From Saturnia japonica (Eukaryota; Arthropoda; Insecta; Lepidoptera; Saturniidae), in the NCBI GenBank assembly GCA_033032175.1, contig CM065323.1, forward strand, positions 13,826,001-13,890,000: DNA of 64,000 nucleotides. The letters are read 5' to 3'. The notes under the pieces were generated by a model. That model searched no databases, was not told where the DNA came from, and saw nothing but the letters and a program-made list of their open reading frames with translations. A program made the position numbers and the translations under genes. Numbering within the stretch: position 1 is the stretch's first letter; every line of letters starts with the position of its first letter. Positions 10,741 through 20,740 of this stretch are shown one piece after another.

Positions 10741-10872
10741 TTCCCAGATGTCTATTTTAATTGAAATAAAGATGTGTATGTGTATTGTATGTAATTTGAA
10801 AGACACCGTTTTGAAAATACCAGTACTTTCATATATGGTGAAGGGGGGCCTTTACTCGCCTTAGAAACATCG

Positions 10873-10966
10873 ATAACGGTGGTGAAGAGCTGATATTCTG
10901 TTAGGTAAGCACCTTTCTTTTTCTCCAGCTTCCCTTTTTCAGATTTCCAACCTTCGCCACCGTTAT
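10873..10966. repeat. Inverted repeat, 14-base arms
   Basis: ATAACGGTGGTGAA at 10873-10886 is complementary, with one mismatch, to TTCGCCACCGTTAT at 10953-10966. The 66-base loop contains pyrimidine tracts. This may be a small foldback element or a chance hairpin between two transposon pieces. Confidence 0.5.
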
Positions 10967-10970
10967 ATTG

Positions 10971-11090
10971 TTACCCATAAGGACCCTGAAGTCTCACGAC
11001 GGCTTTTACAGCTTAACCGGACTTTGTGAGGACGAAGCAACGTTACATGCCACGGGTCCGTTAAATTTTGCCTCGGAAATTGATCTGCAG
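10971..11090 (-). mobile_element. Poly(A) retroposon copy 2 (diverged, no tail)
   Basis: GACGGCTTTTACAGCTTAAC at about 11000-11020, preceded by AAGGACCCT, matches the conserved core of the copy at 2.03 kb in the same orientation. The A-tail is absent and similarity fades after about 11050. I call it a diverged or truncated copy. Confidence 0.45.
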
Positions 11091-11094
11091 GGGT

Positions 11095-11345
11095 GGTGAC
11101 ATACATTGGCCCTCATGCAGTCCTGATTTAACGTCTATGCCTATATTAACTTGATCTTTTTCCCTGTGGGGATAATTTTAAATCTAAAGTTTACGCTAAG
11201 CCTACTTCTCTAGCACATTTGAAAGATAATATCCGTCACGAAATCACACAGTCTACCTATAAAGCTGTATGTCATAGAAATTTTCGTGAGGATGCGAAAA
11301 TGGCTCGTAGGATGCAACGATTCAAAGAAAGAATCACCTTCGTTT
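11095..11345 (+). pseudogene. Mariner-like transposase C-terminal fragment
   Basis: After shifting frame, the sequence gives a degraded DLT...FxxWG block, then FKSKVYAKPTSLAHLKDNI and RHEITQSTYKAVC, resembling the C-terminal helix region (SKVYxxxPxTLxxLKxNI) that follows the last catalytic Asp in insect mariner transposases. Only this end is present, so it is a third fragment of the same broad family in 5 kb. Confidence 0.45.
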
Positions 11346-11489
11346 AAACCCTGGGTCATTCTGTGTAAAAGGTTAAATATTTGTTATTTTGTAAATAAAA
11401 AAAAATAAAAACAAATTCCGTATTGAACATCGAAAGAAGCTTAGCTCAGCATATAATTTGTCAAAGTGAATATCATAAATTCTGGAGAT

Positions 11490-12410
11490 ATGACTGCGAC
11501 GAATTCTGGAGTCAGTTCTGCAGTCCAGTATAAAGGTACGTCGATTCCAATGTTCAGTTTGCATAATAGAGATGGCCACTCTTTATGGAAATTTAAGATG
11601 CGTAATTATCTTATCCATGAGGATCTATGGGAAACAATAGGTGGTTATCCAGTAGGTGATGTCACGCCCGAACCCGTAAAAGCAAAGAACGACAGTAAGG
11701 CTCTTGCAAAAATATGCTTAAACTTAGATGGTGCAGCTGTTACTCATGTAAGATGTGCGAAGACAGCGTTTGAGGCTTGGAAACTTTTGCAAAATGCATT
11801 TGAGGACAGAGGTATGGGACGCAGATTATCATTAGAATGAAAACTGTACAGATTAAGCCTTAGTGATTTTGACAACATAGAGGCTCAATCTTTTAATCGG
11901 CCTTACATGTGTTTCTTGTTCTTGCTCCATTTGCGTTAGTTCAACTTCACATAATCGGTCTTCCTCTATATCAATCATATCAATTTCATTCAGTAACTCA
12001 GTCCCGTTATTCAATATTAATATGTTTTCACTATTTGTTTGCTCGATATTACTATCCATTAGCGCAACTGTGACGTATGCGCATTGTTATCAGCTTACCG
12101 GTCACGGATCGGGCTCGTAAGCCGGCCCGTTTCACGAACAATAGACGCGGGAACTATTTATGCACAAATGAATCGACCACCTCGTACGAGTGCCGTATCG
12201 AGACTGAGAGGCATACATCAATGCTGTTTTATCTACTGCACAAGATTTAGCAGATATAGGTAAAGTTATTGAGGATGCTTCTGTTGCCGCTATCTTATTA
12301 GGAGGGCTCACTATTAAATATGAACCCATGATTATGGCATTAGAAAATAGTGTTTTACAGGTAACAACTGATTTAGTCAAGACAAAGCTACTAAATGAAA
12401 TGTCAAAATG
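11490..12410 (+). pseudogene. Copia gag, interrupted by an insertion
   Basis: The ATG at 11490 opens a protein with GHSLWKFKMRNYLIHEDLWE, DSKALAKICLNLDGAAVTHV and AFEAWKLLQNAFED, the standard Copia gag (UBN2-type) pattern. A stop follows at 11838-11840. The frame then gives LSDFDNIEA up to 11884 and resumes after the insertion at 12213 with INAVLSTAQDLADIGKVI, ILLGGLTIKYEPMIMALEN and DLVKTKLLNEMSK. It encodes the particle coat protein. It is disabled by both the stop and the insertion. Confidence 0.8.
11885..12206 (-). mobile_element. Unclassified 322-bp insertion with 6-bp target duplication
   Basis: The Copia gag frame is interrupted exactly here. AGAGGC occurs at 11879-11884 and again at 12207-12212; removing one copy with the insert restores the family's continuous gag reading. 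The insert has no terminal inverted repeats and no TG...CA ends. On the minus strand it starts CAGTCTCGATACGGC, has a TATA-like CATAAATAG, and holds an ATG frame (complement of 12059 leftwards, 58 codons inside the insert) beginning MDSNIEQTNSENILI, acidic and unrecognised. I cannot assign a class. Confidence 0.6.
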
Positions 12411-12448
12411 ATACCACAGAGAGTATATAGGCTTTTGGGTCTAAGCAC

Positions 12449-12980
12449 ATGCAACCAAAACCAAAGAAGAAGATACCTATTTGTTATGACTGTAATGCAC
12501 AAGGACACAAGCGACCAGATTGTCCCTTACGTCAAAACAAAAATAATACTAAGAAGAAAGTAAAAGAAGATTCCGGTAATAAAGAATGTAAATCGGTTAC
12601 ATTCACATGTCTAAGTACTTATAAGAACTCAGTAACGGATAAATGGTTTGTAGATTCTGGTGCTAGTAAACACATGACTTCGATTAGATTGGTTTACAAA
12701 TATTAAAATTTTAAATAATGAAAAGGTTATTGTCGCCAATGGTACCCAAATAGATTGTGGTGGTGTAGGTGATATTTCAATTAATACTTCCTGTAATATT
12801 AATCATACTATTAAGGATGTGTCTTATGTACCTGACTTAAAAGCTAATTTAATATCTGTTTAAAAAGTAGTTGATAATGGTTTTGTTGTTCTTTTTGATA
12901 AAAATGGTTGTAATTTTTATAAAAATGAAACTTTTTCTTTTGTAGGTGATTCTATTCTTCATTGTTCGGCCTGTGGTGGA
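12449..12980 (+). pseudogene. Copia zinc knuckle and protease
   Basis: CYDCNAQGHKRPDCP near 12490 is a CCHC zinc knuckle (C-x2-C-x4-H-x4-C). WFVDSGASKHMT near 12645 is the aspartic protease active site. After a one-base frameshift near 12690, the protease continues as DWFTNIKIL, VSYVPDLKANLISV and then a stop (TAA, 12861-12863) where the family has Lys or Ser, before reading on into the integrase frame. Two lesions therefore separate gag-protease from integrase. Confidence 0.8.
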
Positions 12981-14423
12981 TTGTATGCTCTCGACTGTAT
13001 GACCAATATACCACGTAATTTGGCTTATGATGTGCATTCTGACTCTAATTCGTTAAATAAATACCAACTTTGGCATAAACGATTAGGAAATTTGTGTCAC
13101 ATCGGAATGAACCAACTTAGAAATCACCAGGTAGGTATTGACTATACAAAAGTAGATAAAAGTAGTTGTATCGCATGTGTTGAAGGTAAACAAGCGAGAA
13201 AACCTTTTAAGAAGATTTCATACAATAGGGCAACTTCTGTTCTTGAACTTATTCATTCTGACCTTTGTGGACCAATATCCACAACGTCTTTTCAAGGTCA
13301 TCAATATTTTTTAACTTTCATAGATGATTTTTCGCGTAAAGTTTTTATTTATTTTGTTTCTACGAAGACCGAAGTCAAAGAGAAGTTTATTTTATTTCGA
13401 TCTTTAATTGAAAAACAATTGAATACTCAAATCAAAATACTGAGAACAGACTGTGGAACAGAATATATTAATAAAGAGTTTGTTGATTATTTGTCTTCTG
13501 AAGGGATTGTGCACCAAACAACGACGCCGTATAGTCCACAACAAAATGGTGTTGCAGAGAGGACAAATCGTTCTCTTGTGGAAAAGGTAAGGTCTATGTT
13601 GGCTGAATGCTCGTTACCTCAAGCCTATTGGGAGGATGCTGATCAGGTAGCGACTTACTTGAAAAATAGGTCCCCTCATCGCGCTTTACATGGCGGAATA
13701 CTTTATGAAAGGTGGTGTGGTCGTAAAAGTGACCTAAGCCATTTGAAAATATTTGGGTGTAGAGCACTAGTTCATATTCCCTCTTGTCAAATAACAAAGT
13801 TTGATATGAAGTCTAGAGAAGCTATTTTTGTTGGATATTTAGAAGATGCCAATAGCTATATATTTCGAGACCCTCATAACCCTCGACAAACAATAAGATC
13901 CCGAGATGATACTTTTTTTGAAGAACGTTTCTCTAATTTAAAGGATTCTGTTATAGCTGGACATCCTACAAATGAAGAATCAGTAATTTTATTAGAAGAT
14001 CGAAAACAAGCTAATATTAGATCTACTTCAGAGTGTAGCGATAATAGCAATGTTTCTCAAGAGCAAATGAATCCAATTAATGAGGAAATTCAATCATTAG
14101 AACCTCAGATTACGGCATACCCAAAATATGACGTTGAAGTTGTTGAAAATGAGCCTAGATATCCTTCAAGAAACAGGAAACCGCCAGATTATTTTTCATA
14201 TAAAGCTGCTACTCCTGAAAGTTCCAATGAACCAAAAAGTTATCTGGAAGCTATTCATGCAGATGATGCTGAAAACTGGAATATTGCAATGAAGGATGAA
14301 TATAACTCGTTAATAAAACATCAAACATGGGAGTTAGTAGAAAAACCAAACAAAAAGATTATACCGTGCAAGTGGGTATATACCTTAAAGAAGGATGTTC
14401 ATGGAAAAATCATAAAGTACTAG
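12981..14423 (+). pseudogene. Copia integrase (GAG-pre-integrase domain, rve core)
   Basis: The open frame has the pre-integrase zinc region (LWHKRLGN ... CIACVEGKQARKPF, HHCC type) at residues about 30-75. The integrase core follows: LIHSDLCGPI with the first Asp, ILRTDCGTEYINKEF with the second, and HQTTTPYSPQQNGVAERTNR with the catalytic Glu. The C-terminal part leads into the RT spacer (PKSYLEAIHADDAENWNIAM). The frame is closed by TAG at 14421-14423 within the conserved KYKARLVAKGF motif, where Lys is expected, so one base change ended an otherwise continuous polyprotein. Confidence 0.9.
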
Positions 14424-15746
14424 GCTCGACTTGTAAAAGGTTTTAATCAAGTTGAGAATTTGGATTATTCTGAAACTTTTGCACCTGTGATCCGTCATTC
14501 TTCCCTACGCACACTTTTTGCACTAGCGGCAGAACTAGATTTAAAAATGAGGCACATGGATGTTGATACCGCCTTTTTAAATGGGGATCTGAAAGAAGTT
14601 TATATACATCAATCTCATGGCTTCGTTGTGGAAGGCCAGGAAGACAACGTGTGCCTGCTGCGAAAGTCCTTATATGGTTTAAAGCAAGCACCGAGAGCTT
14701 GGAACGTCAAGTTGGATAAAACGCTTTCCAAAATAGGTTTTATCAAAACTCCTTCAGAACCATGTGTATATACAAAAATTTTTGTTGAAGAAATTGTTAT
14801 ACTGACTATCTATGTCGATGACATAATTGTCTTTTATCAACATGACATCACTTTTGAAAATGTCAAGACTGATTTGTCAACTTATTTTTCACTCAAATAC
14901 CTTGGAGAGTTAAATTATTATCTAGGTCTTAATATTTGTAGAAGTGGAAAAGAAATAAAGGTGGATCAAAAAACTTATATTCAAAATTTACTTGAAAAGT
15001 TTCAAATGGTTTCCTGTAAAACTGCAAGTACACCATTGAGTAAAGCGAAGTTTAATGTTGGTGATGGAAACTCTTGTGAATCATATCCCTACCAAAATCT
15101 TATAGGTTCATTAATATTTTTTGCCGTTAATACTAGACCTGATATAGCGTTTGCCACTAGCTACTTGAGCCAGTTTAATACAAAGTTTACAAAAGAACAT
15201 TGGCATGCAGCTAAAAGAATTCAGAAATATCTCAGAGGCACCATAGATTTTTCTATTATTTACAGAAAAACTGGAGTATCTCTCAAAGGCTTTACAGACG
15301 CTGAATGCGCATACTGTACAATAGATCGGAGATCGTATACGGGCCATTATTTTAAGTTAGCCAATGGTCCCGTCGCATGGAAAGCTAAGAAACCGCCTAC
15401 GGTAGCGCTTTCGTCTACGGAACCAGAGTACATGGCACTCACTGCGGCTGCAAAGGAAGCGAGTTATTTACGTCGATTTATTTCCGAAATTTGCGGTAAG
15501 CTAGAACCTGTAGTTATATTTAGCGACAGTGAAAGTGCACAAAACTTAGCATTAAATCCCATACACCACAACAGGACGAAACATATATATACCAAATATC
15601 ATTTCATTAGAGAACAAGTTTATAATAATATTATTAAGTTAAAGTATATTGAAACTTGTAATATGTCTGCTGATGTATTAAACAAGCCACTAGGGCGTAT
15701 CGCTCACGCTCGTTGCATTGATGAGATAGGAATTTCAGTCAAGTGA
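14424..15746 (+). pseudogene. Copia reverse transcriptase and RNase H
   Basis: The reading is in the same phase as the integrase and starts directly after its stop (ARLVKGFNQ). RT motifs: DYSETFAPVIR, MDVDTAFLNGDL, SLYGLKQAPRAW and the catalytic YVDDIIVF near 14812. RNase H motifs: GFTDAECAYC (first Asp), STEPEYMAL (Glu; Pro replaces the usual Ala) and FSDSESAQNLALNP (Asp), then the family's NRTKHI and ADVLNKPLG. The frame is uninterrupted to the TGA at 15744-15746. The enzyme part may be structurally intact, but without a start it is not expected to be made alone. Confidence 0.9.
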
Positions 15747-15899
15747 ATGTCGATTAAGGGGTGGTTTTGTTGTATTACTGACTATTACATGTAACCTGCA
15801 TTCACTATGAAGTTCTTTATTCAATTATGTATTTTATAAAATAAATAAAAGAATTGTGACACTCCTTAAAATATTCGTCTATGCAGAAGTACTATTTTT

Positions 15900-16277
15900 A
15901 AGTTTTTTCACTTATAAAACCTATGACCTTTGAATTCCCAACACGGAAATGCAAGCGGCAGCAGTAAAAATCAAGTAACTCCCTACGGGAGACTCAGCCA
16001 CAGAAATACGGAATATTATGGCCCCTATGTCAGGTAAAATAGACAGAGTATTAGTAGAGTCAGAGATATAGGGGCCAATAATCAAACAAAGAGGCAACCT
16101 ATCGCTAGGGTTGGTCTCCATCTACTTGAAGCCAAACGAGCCCATTGAGTCGTAGATTGGAAAACTTGAGGGTTTCTGTGCTAAACTGGGTGCACATAGT
16201 GTAGTTATATATTGTGTGTTTGTCTGATAAAGAACATCAGTCTATTGTACTAACACTCGTTCGTCTGTACCCTTATT
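15900..16277 (+). other. Probable 5' leader of the non-LTR element
   Basis: No coding signal is seen. The stretch lies between the Copia 3' end and the ORF1 start and ends in TCAGTCTATTGTACTAACAC before the ATG, so it is best read as LINE leader sequence. Confidence 0.3.
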
Positions 16278-17620
16278 ATGGAGTTAGTCCCTCCTAACCC
16301 ACCAGACCCCCTAGATATCTTGATTCCTAATGCTGCCGAAACAATCCCTGGTGCCGGAAAACGAGGGTTGTATATGGATAATGTCAATTCCAATCGGAAA
16401 AAAAACTATCACCGATATTGATCTGGCATCTGCTTCTATCCAAAGGATGTATGTACATCTTTGCGTAGTTATGGACATTATTAGCACGTATGCTGAAAAT
16501 GATAAAGGCCCATACTCGTATGTAGTGCAAGCCTCTCGGTCAGAGCCTGGCCCAGCTGTACGGCTCTCAATTGCAATGAAGTTTGGGCAGTTTATATACA
16601 GAAATAACAAAAAAATATCAGCCCATATGGGATTAAGCGCATTGGAAGAAACAAGTTTGCTATCGATTTTTGTACGGCCATAGATGCCAATAGCTTCCTT
16701 ACAGAGACTATACTTTCTCAAAATAAATATATGGCTACTATTCCCATCTACAATATAACACGTATGGGACTTGTTTGGAATGTTCCATTGGACTTCCCTG
16801 TGGACGAATTTGTAGAAAGCCTAGATTTTCCCAGTCATTGTGGTTTAGTCCTAAAGGCACGACGACTGAGCCAGGAGGATATTACTGATGGTAACTGATG
16901 GAATTATGAGCGCAAACTAAATATCATATGCGCCTGCTAAATTATTAAAGCAATGGATTGAGTCCCGCCTTTGCAATTTAAAAACGTTACTTTCTTCTTG
17001 TCATCATACGCTTCAAGTCACAATGTGCTCCGGTGTATACTTGTAATAATAAAACCTTAAAGTGCAGTCAAGTCTCTTTATTTTATCAGTAACATATCAT
17101 GGAACCAACTCAAACTGTGGTCCTGATATTTCGGGGCCAATGAGTCCCTGAAAAATATTCTCTTTTCATACTTCCCTCCCCGTGAAAATCTACCAATTTC
17201 CCACAATCCAGTATATGTCCAGCTGCCACTTTGGACATGTGAAAGTCAATGTAGGTCAAAGCCTTGGTGTTTTAAGTGTACCCAACTTGCTATATCCTTA
17301 AAGTTTACTTCTCCTGCATAAACTGTTCGGGGCAACATTTTGCCACAAGTGTAAATTACTCGGAACATAAAAGACAGATGAATATACAAAATGGCGCAAC
17401 TTGGAGTTGCATATGAAGAAGCTGCTCTACAAATCGGAAGGAGATTAACTGAGGTAGTATATAATCTCTTCGTCTCCAAAGGTCCCAACCCCAATCCCCC
17501 CTATCTTACAAAAATATTCCAATCCCAACAACCTATTCATGTAAAAAAACTACTTACTCTGATAGGCGTCCCTACAGCCCCTCTGGGCAAATCTTAGGAC
17601 AAAAAAAATAATCGAGCCAT
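16278..17620 (+). pseudogene. Non-LTR retrotransposon ORF1 (gag-like, zinc knuckles)
   Basis: Frames in sequence give MELVPPNPPDPLDILIP (from 16278), PYSYVVQASRS, then IKRIGRNKFAIDF, DANSFLTETILSQNKY and YNITRMGLVWNVPLDF with LVLKARRLS, a pattern typical of Jockey-group ORF1 proteins. Near 17200, CHFGHVK and CRSKPWCFKC are remnants of CCHC knuckles in two frames. A further open part is 17391-17597. At least four frameshifts or stops separate these pieces. The role would be RNA binding in the retroelement particle. Confidence 0.65.
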
Positions 17621-17822
17621 TGTTGCTAAGATTCTATACAGCCAATCTAATGGATGTGCTCTCTCTCAAATTCCACAGCTCTCCGTCTTTAGTCAGTCAA
17701 ACATGACTCACTCCTCAAGCTCCATCTTCAGATTATCATTGTTATTATCTACCAAAATAATTCTTCTTTACCATCCAATGTTGCCTCTTCACTTTCCTCT
17801 TTATTCTCCATAATTAATCAAT

Positions 17823-17935
17823 ATGGATCCACTCGTAATACTGCAATGGAACTGACATTTAATACAAAGTCGTCATTTAAGAACAAAGTTCAATCTTACT
17901 CTATTTGATTTACTTTACAAAATAAATGTTGTTGT
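17823..17935 (+). pseudogene. Start of the matching ORF2 (endonuclease), truncated
   Basis: ATG at 17823 gives MDPLVILQWN then a stop. ILQWN is the canonical first strand of the LINE apurinic endonuclease domain in this group (ILQWNCRSL). A few more degraded residues follow, then the similarity ends near 17935, so the element is 3' truncated or deleted. Confidence 0.5.
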
Positions 17936-19215
17936 ATATTAAATTACGTACAGAATAAAATGCTGCAATTTCATTAGTTTCTCATAAATAAATATGGGGA
18001 CATCATTTCACACACCACCTATTTAATTTCAAACTAGGCAAAACGTATATTATTATGGTAACTGAAGAACTGATATAATATACACTTATAGATATTTCGA
18101 GATCCATCCCAGGCCAACAACTGTCAATAGTCAACTAGTTACAAATATGGCAATATTTCCTTGAAGCCAGAGTTCTTATGCGCTGTGTAACGATATAGAA
18201 ATATATTTCGTTGTATATTTTATTGCATTAAAGATTTTTAGTCACTAAGACTAACAAAATAACGTGAAAACATCAACATTGAAAAGAATTGTAACTAATA
18301 ACTTTACATGGAAATAACAAAAAAAAGTCGAAAATTGGACTAGAAACAGGGCCGAGAAATTGAAGTAAATACGACCTTAGGATTGTCATTTTAATCTCGT
18401 AAAAGATTGCTGTACTTATTTATTTCTATTTTTTTGCAGTGAAAACTTCTTTAGATCGTTGTGGTTTGAAAGTCGATGAAACGAAAAAGCGACAGTAAAA
18501 AGAGACAGACACATAGATTCATAAAATTTAACTTGGGAGAAAATGAGATAGGAAGCATTATACAGTTTTTCTTACATTCGCTTAGTGGGAGTTTGATTGG
18601 CCCTCAGCGTTGTACGTGTATTAATACGTGTTTGTGCGCGCATGCGTAGTACAAAGCTTGGGAAAAGGCATCACAACAACCGTGGTGTTTTGTATACGTG
18701 TACGTATTATACGTTTGTACCTTTTTCAGATGATATTCCCATGGATATTACAAATGTGCAAGGTGATGCCTTAATTGAAAATGATATTGTGAATAATGAT
18801 TGTGAGTACTTGTATGTACATTTTCATAAGCTTTAAATTAGTGTGTATTTTTCATTTTATGAATTAAAAAAGACATAGATGTGTAGGTTTCACTTCTACC
18901 ACGTGTGAATTGCACACATGATTTTTTTTTTATTACTAAAATGATATCGCGAAAGATTATGCTAGATGGCCAGAAAAATTTCCTTTTACCAAAGCTTCCT
19001 TACTAAATGTCGTAGAATTCATGTCAAATGTATTTTTCAAATTTTATTGTGATGGAAGATCAATTTATTAATTTATTTGGAAATCCAACAGCATACAATA
19101 TTTTATATAATATCTTATAGTATGTAACAATTAAAGCCAAAACAGGATTTCACAATTACAGGAAGTGATACATGAAAATATACATAAGTAGACAAAAGAA
19201 AAACATGTAATCTTT
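17936..19215. other. AT-rich stretch without identifiable gene
   Basis: Only short frames occur. One short piece (18728-18806) lies between a 3'-splice-like TTTTTCAG and a GTGAGT, but has no recognisable product and no linked exon, so I do not call it. Confidence 0.35.
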
Positions 19216-19228
19216 ACTGGCGTTTAGT

Positions 19229-19285
19229 ATAGTGTGCGTGTGTGTGTGTGCACGTGTCAGAATGTGTGTGTGTGAGTGTATGTCT
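19229..19285 (+). repeat. GT-rich microsatellite
   Basis: GTGTGCGTGTGTGTGTG and related GT runs, interrupted by CACGTG and short AT pieces. It sits just beyond the 3' end of the minus-strand LINE. Confidence 0.8.
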
Positions 19286-19319
19286 GTATTTCTGACTTGT
19301 GTGCTTTATCTTTTTTATA

Positions 19320-20740
19320 TTATAATTGTATAATTCCGCGTTGTAACTTTATTATTTCACTCTTAAATGTATTCCGTGAATATCGAAATATGTCTACCGT
19401 ATCGTATACTTCATTATATGATCGGGCAATGCGACACAGTATTGAATTTTGAGCATAGTTAGATTTAGCATATGGGACAGCAAACAACGGTGCTTTGCGT
19501 GTACAGTATTTTGGTACTCGCAGTGATACAGAGCCCAAAAGATCGGGACAATCAATATAGCCCGATAGTATAGAGTGAAATAAAATCATTTCATGTTGTC
19601 GACGCCGCACTTCTTAAGAATCTGGGCGAAAATACTTACATAGTTCACCATAGTTCGTAAATTCATTAAAATCATTATAGCATTAAAAAAAATTCTGAAT
19701 AGATTCAATACTGTCTATGTATTTATTATATTGAGGCGACCATATGACTGAAGCATATTCAAGAATACTTCTTACGTACGCGAAGTACAGCATTTCAATA
19801 CACTCTATATTTGTGAATGGTTCGCATATACGTTTGATGAAACCTAATTGTTTATATGCTTTACTAACGATGACATCTATGTGATCACTCATAGACATCT
19901 TATAATCAAAAATAACACCTAAGTCTCTAACCTTGTCAACTTTTCTAATAAGAACATTATTTATGTAATACTGAAAGCTAATAACTTTAGATTTACGTGT
20001 AAAGCTGATATTTACGCACTTATTTACGTTAACAGTAATTTTATTCTTTTTATAATATTCCTCAAAAGTATTAATGTCACGTTGGATATTTATGCAGTCA
20101 GTTTCCGAATTAACCCTTTTAAATAAATCTTCTTATCGTCAGCAAACATTATAAATTTTGAGTGCTTAAAACAATCACATATGTCAAAAAGATAAGCATT
20201 ATAAAGTAGCGGACCTAGGATTGATCCTTGCGGGACCCCAGAGGGTATTTTGATAAAATTACTGCAAGAACCACCCACTACAACAGCTTGCATCCTGTTT
20301 CTTAAATAAGATTCAAACCACCTATGTAAGTTGCCACGTATACCAAGAAAATAAAGTTTTTGCATCAGAATAATATGATCCACACGATCAAACGCTTTTT
20401 CAAAATCGGTATATATGACATCGACCTGCTGTTTGTTATCCATACCAGTTAGTATGTAATCTGTGAACAGAGACAAATTAGTAATAGTGGAACGCTTTTT
20501 CATAAAACCGTGTTGCTGAGTTGGCAGATTTATAGATTAGAGGACTAACAAATTTAAAAATTAACTTTTCAAAAATTTTGCCTAAAGTATTTAAAATAGA
20601 TATAGGTCTATAATTTTTAATTTCCATTTTAGTGCCACTTTTATGCATTGGTATTATAAGGGCCTCTTTCCATTTTGTGGGGAAACAACAATATTTATTA
20701 AGCGAAAGGTTAAATAAAGCCGTTACAGGCTTTGCCAGGT
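19320..20740 (-). pseudogene. Non-LTR retrotransposon reverse transcriptase, minus strand
   Basis: From right to left: a degraded start near 20700-20530 (FPTKWKEALIIPMHKSG, NYRPISILNTLGKIFEK), then an open block at 20503-20090 with FTDYILTGMDNKQQVDVIY, DFEKAFDRVDHIILM, SGVPQGSILGPLLYN and the catalytic FADD (near 20140). After a frame change come VNKCVNISFTRKSK and LGVIFDYKMSMSDHID, then 19898-19683 (AYKQLGFIKRIC, YFAYVRSILEYASVIWSP) and a C-terminal piece to 19320. The catalytic Asp pair is intact in the DNA, but three or more indels break the frame. It is 5' truncated and distinct from the LINEs at 7-10 kb and 53 kb. Confidence 0.85.

Larger units (their letters stand above)
6697..10840 (+). 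mobile_element. Mariner-like element 2, split by a non-LTR insertion
   Basis: The left end TACAGGATGGGCCAGAAAG at 6697 looks like the terminal repeat of this mariner group, which often starts TACAGGGTGGCCCA. The DNA-binding part of the transposase lies at 6814-7043 and the catalytic part at 10043-10740. Between them sits a 3-kb LINE. No matching right terminal repeat was found near 10.8 kb, so the right boundary is approximate. Roughly 100 residues between the two halves are missing, so the target was already deleted or lost DNA at insertion. Confidence 0.65.
11466..15865 (+). mobile_element. Ty1/Copia retrotransposon, nearly full-length internal region
   Basis: Gag, zinc knuckle, protease, integrase, reverse transcriptase and RNase H follow in the Copia order on the plus strand. 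A purine tract (AAGGGGTGG, 15756-15764) follows the RNase H stop and is followed by TGTTGTATTACTG, a plausible 3' LTR start. AATAAATAAAAG near 15840 fits an LTR poly(A) signal. No matching 5' LTR or tRNA primer site was found to the left of gag, where a mariner fragment abuts, so the element lacks its 5' end. Breaks: a 322-bp insertion in gag, a frameshift near 12690 and stops at 12861 and 14421. Confidence 0.85.

Noticed and set aside
18597..18836. 79-codon frame, part of it flanked by splice-like signals
   Set aside because: No recognisable product, no partner exon, AT-rich surroundings.
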